Source: Chamaecrista fasciculata
Taxonomy: Eukaryota; Streptophyta; Magnoliopsida; Fabales; Fabaceae
Direction: 5' to 3'
NCBI GenBank assembly: GCA_003254925.1
Contig: QANZ01037024.1
Span: 176,056 to 240,055 of the forward strand
DNA: 64,000 bases
Shown: positions 11,236 through 22,835 of the stretch, in pieces
Position numbering within the stretch: the first letter of the stretch is position 1
How the letters are laid out: each line of letters begins with the position of its first letter
Position numbers and translations under genes: made by a program
The notes under the pieces: model-generated
The model's database searches: none
What the model saw: only the letters and a program-made list of their open reading frames with translations
What the model was told of the DNA's origin: nothing

Positions 11236-12170
11236 CAAGCTATAAGACAGAGGTACTCTGTTTTGATAATAGTATCTACTAAGTACTATCTAGTTACAAA
11301 GCACCAATTCTATCGTAAATCTTTTGAAGATTATTTGGTTTAATGTTTGTATACGTCAGGTCCCCTTTTGAATTTCATCAGTTAATCATTCATGGTAAAA
11401 CTAGAAGAATGGTTGCAGATTCTACTCTTCATAGCAATATGTTGAAGATTTAATTGATTGTTGTTGGATGTATTCATTCATATTGGATTAATCTAAGGAT
11501 TGAGTTGTAAGAGTAGAATTCATGGATGCCGATCGAGTTGCTTTTTGAGGTTCCAAGGATTGTTTTGATAAAGATGATAAACTTTTTGAGTTAAAATATA
11601 ATTAAATCTGGACCTATTCAAAAGAAATTCTACAAAAAGGAGAAGATTATGTAGTAATAGAATTTTAAGGACCCTGAATAACTACTTTCATTTCAACAAG
11701 CTTTTAGTTTCAAGGGTAAAATCACATAATGCACTCTTTAGTTTTTGTTTCTTTGTGTTTTAATCCCTTTTATTAAAGAAAAAAGGACCAAAATGCACAA
11801 AAAGAAACTTAATTGAGGGGTTTTAAGTCGTTTAAGGTGGTTACATGCATCCCAAGTGATCACTTGCCCGTTAAATCTTGACAAAAAGTGACCACAGAGT
11901 ATCAAAGTGAAATCTCAAAATAGTCGAGGGGCACATTTTATTTCTCAGGACATCAAAGTGGACTCGGGTCTAACCACATGGTACCAAAGTGTATTTTACC
12001 CTTAAAAGAATATAGCAACAAAATTAAGACAAATAAATTGTAAAGACTGGAAAATAAAAACCAAGTTATAAAAGTAGATATGATATTATCATTGGCACAA
12101 CCATAATAAAATAATAGGAAAGTGTACTGGAGTCAATAAATTATTACAATCATAATTTACAAACATAATA
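11236..12170. other. Non-genic spacer with decayed repeat pieces
   Basis: No ORF of note. At about 11780-12005 it has a one-sided fragment of the 'ggaccaaaatgcac ... accaaagtgtattttaccc' repeat type, probably MITE-derived. From about 12020 homology to the 3' flank of the other receptor genes begins (accaagttataaaagta, tggcacaaccataataaa). Confidence 0.4.
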
Positions 12171-12598
12171 AGCATACAAATTTATTGGATGGACACACAA
12201 TAATTAATAGAAAACTCCTCTCCAAAAACATACAGTGCCCAAATAATGAGCTTATTTGAATAATCGTACTTGTGGATTTCCAATTTCATAGCAGATATGT
12301 TGTGGGTAGATGATTTCACAAGTTTCTGCGACCTGAAATTCAAGAGGAAAGCTTCATAATTTTATAACTGCAATGAGATGCTTAAATAAGAACTATTTAA
12401 TTAGCAAAGAAAGTCTCCAAAGTATTTAGGAAATGTCATGCTTAACTTTGAATTTTACTAATACCACAAAACAAACGAATGAAAAGAAAAATTATACAGA
12501 AATAAGACAAAACAGCGTAAGGATATTAAATATTAAGTAAAATAAAATCCTAATGGCATGAAATTGTAGAGTAGTAGTGAGGAATATAACCTTCACCT

Positions 12599-15500
12599 TC
12601 ATTCATTCCACAAGCAGGAAAAGGCATTTTTGATGTGATTTAGCTCTCTGGTCACATCTGTTATGACCATTCTCTCATATGGCGATTCAATTGAACAAGC
12701 AAGTCCAATCTTAAACATTGAAGCTAAGAACTTCTTCACATTAGGATTAACAAGAGTTTGGATTTCCCCATTTTCTTCTTCATTTGTTGCAGCTCCTTCA
12801 CTTGTTGGTAATAAATTTGGATCAACAATCTCCAAAAGATGATCTGGAAATGCAATTTTGACATAGTTATGAAGATCTTCACCATCTTTAAACATTTCAT
12901 CTGTGGGTCTTCTTCCGGTGAACACTTCAAGTATTAGAATTCCAAAACTATACATGTCACCATGTGCAGACACAGTGGAACCCATTCCATATTCTGAAAT
13001 ATATAGCAAATTTGTCAATGTTGTGAAATCATATATTCAGTGCAATAATGTACTAGAAAGAAATGTATCGTTAAGTTAAAAAAAAGGTATTTGAAGAATT
13101 CTAAATGCAAAATAAAAATAACTACCTGGAGGTGCATAGCCAATAGTACCCTTTAATCCAGTTGTGCTGCTTTGATTATCAGAGACAAGCCTTGCTAAGC
13201 CAAAATCACTCACATGAGCAACCATGTCTCCATCAAGAAGGATATTGCTTGGCTTTAAATCACAATGAATGATGCCTTGCTTGCATTCACAGTGAAGATA
13301 ATGCAATGCAGAAGCAACATTTGTGATCACATTTAATCTTTGATTAAGAAGAAGTTTAGGATGATTTGCACTTTCATTACTTGGATGCAACCATTGTTCT
13401 AGGCTTCCATTTCCCATGTACTCAAAGACAATAGCTCTAAATTCATCACCCTTGTAATCTATGCTGGAGCAACATGTTAAAACTTTTACCAAATTCCGGT
13501 GTCTGATATTTCTGAGTGCAGTACATTCAGCCATGAAACTCTTATGAGCTCCCTTCTTTTGGAGGTTAAGGACCTTTATGGCAACAGTTTCTTCAGAAAA
13601 ATTTCCACGATAAACAGAGCCAAAACATCCTGATCCTATCAAATTGTTGATAGAGAATCCATTAGTTGCATTGTGCAAACTTTGGAATGACACTTTGGAA
13701 AGCTGGTTGATTGTAGGAAAAGTCAAGGAAGCCTTCTTGATTCTTTTCTTGATATGATAAATAGCATAAATAAGCGACAAGAGAAGCAAAGCAGCAACTG
13801 CGAAGCTCATGGATGCTATCAACTTGAAATTGTGATGTTTTTTCTGTTTCGTAGCTTTAATTGGGCATGGTGGTAGTTGCAACTTCAATATACCTCCACA
13901 AAGCTTACTATTACCATTCACAGATATTGCACTTGCGTTGTGAAAGACACCTTTGTTTGGTACCTCACCTTCCAGCATGTTAAAAGAAACATCCAAGTAC
14001 CTTAACATTGGAATATCTTGCAAGCCTTTCGGGATTGGTCCAGTCAAGTTATTCCTTGATAGGTCTAAATGTTGAAGACCTTTTAATGAAGCCAAAGATG
14101 AAGGGATAGTTCCTTGGAAAGAATTCCCTCCTAAACTAAGGTACTCTAAGACTATGCAGTCTCCAATTGTTTCAGGGATGTAACTTGAAAGATGATTGTC
14201 AGAAACATCTAATTTATTGATATTCTTTAGGTTGCCTACCTCAACCGGAAGATCGCCATTGAATGAGTTTCTTGACAAATTCAGGAAATAGAGTGTTAAA
14301 GAACTCAAAAGCTCCATGCGAATAATTCCACTAAGGTTGTTTTGTGAAAGGTCCAAGTATTGTAAACTTTGAGAATTTCCAAAACCACCCAATACGTTTC
14401 CTTCAAAAGCATTGATTGATAAGTCCAAGTGAAACAATTGAGTGAGGTTCCCTATGACAGATGGTATCTCTCCTGACAGTTTGTTTGCACTCATACTTAA
14501 CATTTGCATCTTTTGAAATTTGCCAAAAGTAGCTGGAATGATGTGTGTGAGATAGTTGAAGTTCATATCTAAGACTGACAGGTTAACTAGATTCCCTATA
14601 GATTCTGGGATTTTTCCAAAAATGTTATTAGAATAAAGGCGTAATTGTTGGAGTTGGGTGGTCAAATTACCTATGGAGTTTGGCAAAGGACCTCCAAAAT
14701 TGTTGGCAGCCATACCCAACTCACTCAACTTACTGCAGTTTGCCAACGATTTCAAAAATTCAATGTCCTTGGTTGAATTTTGACCTAGATTGTTTACAGA
14801 AAAAGCTAAGATCTCCAGATGTTGTAGCTTTCCTAGGTCACTTGGAACTTCTCCTGACAAACTATTTTGACCAACATCAAGTATTTGAAGGAAAGATGCA
14901 TTTGTGATGGAAGTTGGGATTGGACCTGAGATTTCATTGTCACCAATTTCTAAATATATGAGATTAGGGAGGTTGAGGAACAAGTTGGCTGGAAGAGATC
15001 CACTGAATTTATTGGATGGAATTGCAATCACTTGGAGAGAAGACAAATTGAAAAGAGAGGAAGGAAGTTTACCAGAGAGTTTGTTGACACCTACTGCCAG
15101 TTGTGTCAAATTTTTCATTCCACCTATTTCCTCTGGTATACTTCCTTCCAAGTTGTTATCACCAAATCTAATATCATTCATGGAGGAGAGATTCCACAGA
15201 GAATATGGAATCTGTCCTATTAAATTGTTTCTCTCAAGATACAACACCTCAAGCTTTTGGAGGGAACCAATTGCTGATGGTATTCTGCCAATAAGATTAT
15301 TTTGATATAAATCTAAGTACCTGAGTTGAGAGCAGCTTGTGATGTTGATAGGAATTTCTCCACTAAATGTATTATTTGAGAGATCAAGTGATTGCAGTCT
15401 GTATAAACGGCCCAACTCTTGAGGGATCTCGCCGTACAAGCTGTTGTCATAGAGACGAATGGTTCTTAGGAAGGAGAGATTGCCAACATGGGGTGATAAT

Positions 15501-15835
15501 GATCCCTTCAAGCTATATCCATTTAATGTCAAACTTTGAACTCTTTGGTGTCTTGAGCTGCAAGTGATGCCTTGCCAATTGCAGAAGTGAGAAGAGTGAT
15601 TCCAAGAGGCCAAAATGTGAAAAGGGTCATGGGATATTGACTCTTTGAATTTGAGCAATGCCAAATGGTCACTCTCATTTCCTAATCTTGATGAAGCTGC
15701 AGCTCCAACAAAGAGAAGAAGAAGAAAGTGAAGGTGAAGAAGGCCCATAGACCAAAATGGAAGTAACATCACACCAAAAGGTTTCAAACTTGTTGCTTCG
15801 CTAAATGAGTTGCTACTCATATTAATAAGAAGCAC
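12599..15835 (-). CDS. G4: LRR receptor-like Ser/Thr kinase, subfamily XII
   Basis: Exon 1 is 13126-15835, the intron 12994-13125 (CCAG|GTAGTT ... TTTCAG|AA) and exon 2 is 12599-12993, ending ...IKNAFSCLWNE. Spliced length is 1034 aa from the furthest ATG. Layout: signal peptide (core GLLHLHFLLLLFVGAAAS), LRR N-cap with the CNWQGITC Cys motif, about 21-22 LRRs, C-cap Cys pair, membrane helix, then kinase with IGSGCFGSVYRG (Cys in the P-loop where paralogues have Ser or Gly), VAIK, HCDLKPSN (non-RD), DFG and APPEYG. Start: the ATG used by G2 is TTG here (SLKPFGVMLLPF), because the 5' UTR joins after a short deletion. Upstream in-frame ATGs (15835, MSSNSF at about 15820) and the internal MLLPFWSM are the candidates; the internal one gives the most normal signal peptide. 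Expected role: surface perception of a microbial or damage ligand. Confidence 0.88.
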
Positions 15836-16510
15836 TTTCCTTCTCTCTGCAACTCGTTTGGAATTGATACTAATTAGCTTTTATTGTGAACCAATAGTAG
15901 TCATGATTCATGCATTGTTTAAGTTGTCATGATTCATGCATTGTATAAGTTGACAAAAGTATTTCGAATGTGGAAATGTAAGATGTTGCCAAAGAAGACT
16001 AGACTTGTAGAATGGGATCAACGTACCAAAATGCACCAAAAGAATTTTTGACTTCTGATTTCTGAACACGCTAGGTTGAAGACTATATTATTATTGTTAT
16101 TATTAGATTATTTTGATATTCGTAATTTAAGATTTAAGAAAGAAAAATGTGAAAAAAGAAAAGATTGTTGACTATTTGTCATAATCTTTTATTGGGGTTA
16201 TTCATTCCAAATTGTCCAAAATGATGAATCCAAATTGATGTTTTTCAATTTGATAATATGCATATTGAAAAGAAGAAAAAAAAAATCAACCATGTCAAGC
16301 TAAAGCCAAGTATGAAAATACTCAATCGCTTCAGTGCAAATTAATTTGTTCCATTCACAAAAATCAATCTCATCTTTAGTTGAAGGAGTGCACCAAAGTC
16401 CCTAAAAATATATTGAACCATCACAATTGTTAACTCCATTTTATTACACAAGCATTTTCGGTAAATATTCAAAATTTTCATTTTTGACGAGTCTAAAGAA
16501 TGTGACTTGC
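15836..16510 (-). promoter_or_regulatory. 5' flank of G4
   Basis: Shares with the G1 and G2 flanks the blocks agaagcactttccttctctc, 'catgattcatgcattgtttaagttg' (partly duplicated here in tandem near 15900-15955), 'agactagacttgtagaatggg' and 'ggtttttcaatttgataat'-like sequence. The G1/G2 segment nearest the ATG (about 60-70 bp) is missing. From about 16440 it matches the G1 flank (gcattttcggtaaatattca). Confidence 0.5.
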
Positions 16511-17145
16511 ACATGATCACAATACTGTCGGCACAAAATTCAGGATATCCAATTGAAACTTTTCAACCACTTAGTCTTTGATTCAGCTTACACTAAACGA
16601 TATTAAATTGTATTTTATCTTAGAGTAAATTAATAAATGGGAAAATTCACCGAATTGACACCTCGGTTCTCAAAGATTGAGAGAATCAAACAGATCAGTT
16701 GTCATTTTCATGAACTAAAGAGTATATATCATTTAATTTTTCAGAGACTAATAAGTATACTATTTGATTCTTTCAGAAGTTAAACGGTGTATTTTAATAT
16801 TTTAAGGAGCAAATTGATAATTTACTCTTTATCTTTAAGTTTAAAACATCTCAAAATAAAATATGTAAATAACAAACATATTATTAACATTTAAAAAGAG
16901 AGTTATGAAAAAAATACTCTTTGTAATTCTCTGATTTATTTTATTTTATTTTATTTTTAATCCCAAATATTAAGTCAATAGTCATGCATTATATAAGGGG
17001 ACAATATTATTGTTTAAGTTGACAGACAAAAGTATTTAGAATGTGGAAATGTTGCTAAAGAAGACTAGACTACCTGCAGAAAGCTATATAAAGTATTGAT
17101 ACTAATACGGACACGACATGAACACGAATACATTGACACGCCAAA
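16511..17145. other. Non-genic spacer
   Basis: No gene seen. At about 16620-16830 the sequence has weakly inverted 'gtaaatta..' ends and phrases like 'caaattgataatttac', suggesting an old MITE. A short piece of receptor 5' flank recurs at about 17015-17075 (aagttgacagacaaaagtat, atgtggaaatgttgc). Confidence 0.35.
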
Positions 17146-17154
17146 TTTTTTAAA

Positions 17155-18289
17155 GGGTAAATTACACAAAAGGACCCTGTAATTTGGCCCATTTTTAGAT
17201 AAGGTCCCTGTGGTTTAAAAAGTGTCAGATAAGATCCCTGTGGTTTGCTCCATTAACAAAAAGGGTCCTCAAATATATTTCCGTCCAAACTTTGACAGAA
17301 ATTTTAGCTAAAATACTATTTTAAAACTCTAACTATTAATTTTTATGCGTTTGACTCCCTATTTGTATGGGACAACATTCACGTCAAAAAAAAAAGTTTC
17401 ATCACCGTTCATTCTCTCAATCTCTCTATATCTCTCTCGTCTTCACCAATACCACCAGAGACGTTGCTTTTCGCTAATACTAATTGATCCAAACCCTAGC
17501 CATGGAATCTGACTATTGACACTTCCCAAATGAAACGAAACCAAACGTTTCTTCCTTTCTCTCTTGGTCCACTATTCCTTCTTCCGTTGTTCTGCTCCAT
17601 CGCCGATTTCGATTTGGTCTTTCCGTTGGTCCGTTATTCCTTCTTTTTCTCTGGTAAGATTTTGGGCGAAGTATCAGTCAATTGAGTATCAACGACGATT
17701 CCTCCTCTGCTTTCAGCGACTGCAAACAGATCTGGAGAATTCCTGACTGCTTCATCGCAGAGCCCCCGTCTTCTTATTGCTTGCGACTCCGAGAATTCCG
17801 ATGACGGAGTGCTTGCACAGTCCGTTGTTGTCGAACGGAACGACGGAGATTTTCTCGCGAGCGTGCGGCCGGCACTTGTTGCAGGAGATGGAGCCGTCGT
17901 CGCCGTCGCCGGATTCTGAACGCTTCTTTCGGTCGGATTTGCCGTGATGGGTCTTGTCGGTTCGTGAGAGAGGCGTCGGAACATGGTGGTGAGACTTGGG
18001 AGTCAGAGAGAGAGAGAGTGGGTGAGGGGTGAAATTTCATTTTTTACTACAAGTTTTTTTTTTTTTTTTGCGTCAAAGTCCTCCCATATAAATAGGGAAG
18101 TCAAATGCATAAAAAATAATAGTTAGGGTCTTAAAATACTATTTTAGCCGAATTTTGAGGACGGAAATATACTTCAGGACCATTTTTGTTAACGGAACAA
18201 ACCATAGGGACCTATCTGACACTTTTTAAACCACAAGGACTCTATTTGAAAATGGGTCAAACCACATGACCCTTTTGTGTAATTTACCT
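17155..18289. mobile_element. Pack-MULE-like element with captured gene fragment
   Basis: Two inverted arms of about 215 bp (17155-17370 and about 18075-18289), each with 'gtaaattacacaaaa', 'ctgtggtttaaaaagtgtca', 'ggtttg(c/t)tccgttaac'-like and 'tagttagagttttaaaatag'-like modules. The direct repeat ttttttaaa flanks it (17146-17154, 18290-18298), 9 bp but low complexity. Between the arms is a GC-rich segment unlike the AT-rich surroundings, typical of a transduplicated exon. No transposase. Confidence 0.7.
17753..18010 (-). pseudogene. Captured host-gene exon fragment (unidentified) inside Pack-MULE
   Basis: GC-rich DNA that reads best on the minus strand in the frame containing VPTPLSRTDKTHHGKSDRKK, then SISCNKCRPHAREKISVVP, and a stop near 17753-17755. 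The Ser/Lys/Gly/Asp-rich lead followed by a CxxC-containing block looks like a real plant N-terminal exon. I do not recognise the parent gene. There is no clear start codon in this frame and no following exon, so it is a fragment. Confidence 0.45.
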
Positions 18290-18303
18290 TTTTTTAAAGA
18301 CAA

Positions 18304-18861
18304 GAGACCCTTTCGTGCCCCTAACGTTTGTGGTGATTTTCAGTTATGCCTCTAACGTTTCATTTGTGTCAGTTGTGTCCCCGATGTGAAACGTTAGTTT
18401 CAATTATGTCCCCAATTTTGACTCAATGCTGATGTGTCAATTTTTTTTACTTGTGTGTCAATTTTTTGTTCTGAATTGAATATGTGGCAAGATAACTAGA
18501 TAAATCAAACATCTCTAATTTATTTTTTATCCACCATGCCATTTCCTACGTGGATTTACATTCTCTAAAATCTGGTCAACTGAGTTGCAAATATGTTTTG
18601 GATTTACATTCCTACGTAGGAAATGCCATGTTGGATAAAAAATATATCAGGGATGTTTTATTTATCCAGTCATTTTGCCACATATTTAATTCAGAACAAA
18701 AAATTGACACATAAGTAAAAAAAATTGACACATCAGCATTGAGTCAAAATTGGGTGCATAATTGAAACTAACGTTTCACATTGGGGGCACAACTGACACA
18801 AATGAAACGTTAAGGGCATAACTGAAAATCACCACAAACGTTAAGAGCACGAAAGGGTCTT
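18304..18861. mobile_element. Foldback element with arms of about 260 bp
   Basis: A long near-palindrome. Left arm modules gaccctttcgtgcccctaac, gtttcatttgtgtcagttgt, ttgactcaatgctgatgtgt and catttcctacgtgg recur inverted in the right arm, with a short loop near 18560-18600. Transcription would give a strong hairpin RNA. Superfamily is uncertain, as no clean target duplication was seen. It lies between the two Pack-MULEs. Confidence 0.65.
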
Positions 18862-18952
18862 TTTTCCATTTTTAAATTATACGAAACGACACGACATATA
18901 TTTATATTTAAAAATAATTAAAAATTCATAAAATTTGATAAAAATTTTAAAA

Positions 18953-20211
18953 GGGTAAATTACACAAAAAGACCCTGTGGTTTCGCCCATTTTGAGATAG
19001 GGTTCCTGTGGTTTAAAAAGTGTCAAATCGGGGCCTGTGGTTTCCTCCATTAGCAAATAGGGTTCCAGGTGGTTTTTTCCGTCCAAATTAACGGAATCGG
19101 GTTAGAATGAATTTCAAGGTGGACTGTTTTGTGATTTGAGCGTTTTTCTATTAAAACAAACTAGAAAAGGACTATTTTGCAATTTGAACCAAAATACAAG
19201 ACTAAATGACCCATTTTGGTGGCTAAAGAAGTTAGATTCACCAATATATCAGCCATCTCATTGTATCCACTGTAATGGAGTAGGGTTTGGATGAAATACT
19301 TCACTTGTGCTTTGCCGTTGAAGTGCTGGCGGGGCCCGCTTGGTCCCGGCGTCGGCGCTGGAGCAAGCGACAGTCCGGGAGCCATCGCACCGGAGATGGA
19401 CTGGAGACTTCAGCGGCGATTGAAGTTGTCTTGGACGGAACGAGGGACCAAGAGGCGTTCAATCTCGTGGATTACGCCTTCGAGTCTGGTCACTACATCT
19501 GGATGGATAATCTTGGCTTGATCGACGGTCTATTCATTGGTAGAGGCATTGTTTTCGAGATGGAGGAAATCATTCGAGAGCGTCTGGTGAAGTGTTGGCG
19601 AGAGGAATTGGGATTCGATTCGGGAGGGAATGATGTGGAACATGAGCAAGGTCTGGAGAGACTCGAGATTACGAGGCTCGAGAAAGAATCGCTTGAAGTC
19701 GGGGTCGCGTTCGAGGGCTTCGTTTTTGGGGGCGAAGATGGTGATATTGTGGTTGCCGATGGCGTCTTTGAGAGTCTGTAATAGCATAGCCTTCGCCCTT
19801 CTTGATGAGCTCGGTGTAATGCGAGTCGATAAGGGCGATGAGAACGGAGTTGGAGTTAATCTGACCGAAGGAGGCCGCCGGTGTAAGGGGGAAGCCGGAG
19901 AGAAGAAGGAGAAGGAAGGTGCAGAAGATGTGGAGCTTAGTGACACCATAGATGTGGTTTCCTCTCCTTTTATTGCATTTTGGTTCAAATTGCAAAATAG
20001 CTTTTTTCTAGCTTGTTTTAATAGAAAAAACGGTCAAATCACAAAACAATCCACCTTGAAATTCGTTCTAACCTGATTCTGTTAATTTGGATGGAAAAAA
20101 CCACCAATTTGCTAATGGAGGAAACCAGAGACTCAATTTGTCACTTTTTAAACTGCATGGACCCTATCTAAAAATGGGTCAAAACCACATGGCCCTTTTG
20201 TGTAATTTACC
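18953..20211. mobile_element. Pack-MULE-like element carrying a fasciclin-like AGP gene fragment
   Basis: Inverted arms of about 245 bp (18953-19200 and about 19967-20211), each with 'gtaaattacacaaaa', 'ccattttgagataggg'-like, 'ttaaaaagtgtcaaat', 'ttccgtccaaattaacg' and 'aattgcaaaatag' modules. They bracket a GC-rich 760-bp core on the minus strand that encodes parts of a FLA protein. The outermost 15 bp match the 17155 element, so both belong to one Mutator-like family. No 9-bp duplication is visible at the present ends; the right end may be eroded. Confidence 0.72.
19203..19962 (-). pseudogene. Fragment of a fasciclin-like arabinogalactan protein gene (FLA15-18 type)
   Basis: Recognisable FLA pieces in order on the minus strand. 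First comes a leader (IYGVTKLHIFCTFLLLLLSG), then GQINSNSVLIALIDSHYTEL. After a frame change near 19800 there is FAS1 sequence (NHNITIFAPKNEALERDPDF, LESLQTLLMFHIIPSRI), then a TAG stop near 19531. In-frame continuation includes GVIHEIERLLVPRSVQDNF and a TGA stop, then MAPGLSLAPAPTPGPSGP and FIQTLLHYSGYNEMADILVN (start of the second FAS1). Several blocks between these are missing. FLA proteins are secreted, often GPI-anchored cell-wall glycoproteins. This copy is dead by stops and frameshift and lies inside the inverted arms, so it is a transposon-captured fragment. Confidence 0.85.
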
Positions 20212-20359
20212 ACATGGCCCATAGAATCTTCAAGATTCTGCATTCTTTCCAAAATCGTAGAATGGGTAGCTCGAAAATAGGAAAGTTTAGAAGGAAATTA
20301 GGCTTAGGAAATACTATAAATCCCCTTCCAAAGCTTGTAATTGCATCTCTTCTTCCCAC

Positions 20360-21384
20360 TTGTCACGCCTGACATTGCGGAGAATGTCGACTATGACTAA
20401 AACAGAGGAGTCGCCACCAAATTTTATTTAAAAACTTGGAAAAATTAATTAAAACATTTTTTAAAACAATTTCAAAAATATTGGTGGATAAGGCAATTTG
20501 AGAAAACCGATTTGCAAACCAAAGATGGTTCGGGAGCACATTTAATTTTTAGGGAAGGTGTTAGGCACCCTAAAAACCCCTTATAATTATAAGGTTACCC
20601 CAAAATAATTATTAAAAAAATGGCCTAAATATTTATATTTAATTATAATTAAAACACACAACCAAACCCCCTTGAGCCAAATATTGATAGATAAAAATAT
20701 TAAATTACATACCCCAAGCATATCATGAAAATATGGCAATAATCACAATTAGGGATTCATACAATTTAATATAGGAAAAAGAAATAAAAGGAAAAAAAGT
20801 TAGACTTGACTCAGGTTCTTGAAACCTAAGGCCTACGTACCCTAATTAGGGATCAAAGTCCACGTAGTTCGGAAAAACAATTTTGATAGTATTTTGATAG
20901 TTGGACGTTGGGTTGGAGGACTTACCTGGAATCCTCGCTCAATCGCTAAAAAAAGAAAAGGCTAGGGTATTTAAATAATGAATATTAAACAAACACTCAA
21001 AGAGAGAAGAAAATTGCATGTATACCTTGATTTCAAGTCTATCTGCCGTGTTTAAATATTCTCTGGGAAATATACCCTCAAGAGCACAAAGTTATTTATA
21101 ATATTTTTTTTATGATATTTTTATGATTTTTTATGAGATTTAAGGAGCAACTTAATAATCTCATGTATTTATAAAATGAATTAAACTAAAAATTGTAGTC
21201 TAATTCTTGTCATAAAATATTTGAGCTAATAACTCTATAATATTTTATGAATTATAAAATAATTATCTTGACCTAAATTGATTAATCTCAAGACAAAAAA
21301 TCATAATCTCCTAATCAATGCAATTGAATTAAAATGGGAGAAAACAATTTATACACAACCAATTGGCCATGGATCATATAATTA

Positions 21385-21417
<33 letters not shown>

Positions 21418-22640
21418 GAGCACACAGCGCATACACGGAAGGGGAGAGCATTCAAAATCTTTTGGCTGAAATTACGAAATGACCCCCAACAAGTTTCCAG
21501 AATTTTCAGTTTGGTCCCTGAACATGAAATATGTGGGGACTAAAGTGTAACTTTATGAAAGTTTTCTGGGGTCAAAACATAATTTACAAAAAATATGGGA
21601 AGCAGAAAGATAATTACAGAACAGTCCAAATTTTTGGGTAAGCAATTCGGTTTAGTCCCTATCGGGTACTAAAAGTCATAACTTTATCCGAATTTCTTCA
21701 CCATCGGAAGGCCTTTGGAGAATAACTCCATTGTTCCTTTATCCGGGTCCTAAAAGCTAACCCATAGATATTCTAACCTACCCCAAAAATGAGATGAAGA
21801 TGAGAAAACAAATTAAAAGAGAAGGAAGGAAAAGAAACCGAAATTAAACTCACCACACAAAGTTTCTCTCTCAAAAATCAGATTTTCTCTCTCTAAAAAT
21901 CTGATTTTTCCTCTTTCTAAAATCTGAATTTCTCTCTCTTGTTTCCCTCTCCAAAAGTTGTCTCTTTTTCTACAAACATCTCATCTATTTATAGGCTTAA
22001 AAAGATAATTAGTAGGGATCAAGAATTAATGTTAATTGATACAAAAATATTTCTAAAAATCAACCCCATCACCAAATTGGAATTGGTGATCAAATTTTGT
22101 AAATTTGATGTGATTTGGGTCAAAAATCAGAGATTTAATGTGATCAAAATTGATCCCAAAAATTTCCTTTTCCCTTCTTTTACGTGCTTCTCTTTATTTA
22201 ATTTCCTTTTCCCTTCTTCGTGCATGTTCCATAGTTAAGGAAGATGAATAAGTCATTCTAAATCCTCCTTGATGTAATATATTTATAAAAAATTGGGCTT
22301 TGCCCAAATGGTTAAGGTTTAGGAGTTTGGTTAAGTGGTCGTGGGTTCATATCCCAACTTAGCTGCTTTTACATTTTTCTAATCTTTTTTTTATTATTTA
22401 TTTTTTTAATTTCTTCTTTTTTATGTTTATTTTTATTATTTTTCATCTTTATATATTTTACCCTAGATGAAACTCTCTCCTTATTTAGGCCTTTTCTTTT
22501 GGAATCTTTCTTATTTAAAAGTAAGACTTTGAAAACTCAAAATTCTCAATTTATTTGTAAAGCCCAAAAGTTTATTTATTTACAAAAGTGGCCCAAAAAT
22601 TTTATTTATATGCAAAAAGACCCGGACAAAATACGGTGTT
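20360..22640. mobile_element. Probable LTR-retrotransposon noncoding region (LTR-like, unassigned)
   Basis: Starts TGTCACGCCTGACATTGC and includes 'gaggagtcgccaccaaattt' and 'ggaaggtgttaggcacccta', phrases I associate with LTR/leader repeats of dicot retroelements. A TG..CA-type end is possible at ...ggtgttcaca (about 22633). No second copy, PBS or coding domain was seen, so the exact element and its limits are open. Contains a (TA)n tract near 21391-21416. Confidence 0.4.
22288..22372 (+). repeat. tRNA-like / SINE-head sequence
   Basis: Contains an A-box-like tgcccaaatggttaagg and, about 45 bp later, a B-box-like gtgggttcatatcccaa, followed by T-rich DNA. No convincing cloverleaf with paired acceptor ends and no intact anticodon stem, so I read it as a tRNA-derived repeat head rather than a working tRNA gene. 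Confidence 0.35.
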
Positions 22641-22835
22641 CACAGTTGCCTCTCTTCGTTTGTTCTTTATGCATATGGTCGCGAACTAGTTCAATGACCA
22701 CAGCATAAAGGACAAGAAGAAATAAAAAATGAACAAGTATCTTGAACGGTATGATGATTGGAGATGCATGCAAATGAGTATATGTCTCGTCTCCCGCCGT
22801 CAAACGGGGACGTGGGAAGTGGAACTGACGAGAAT

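Noticed and set aside
17564-18040. Several ORFs in three frames within the Pack-MULE core
   Set aside because: Only one minus-strand frame looks protein-like; the Arg/Ser-rich alternatives are frame shadows.
19287-20076. Plus-strand ORFs of 76-164 codons opposite the FLA fragment
   Set aside because: Antisense shadows of the GC-rich captured FLA exon; the minus strand gives recognisable FAS1 sequence.
22288-22372. Possible functional tRNA gene
   Set aside because: A- and B-box-like words are present but no paired acceptor stem or clear anticodon loop; kept only as a tRNA-derived repeat.
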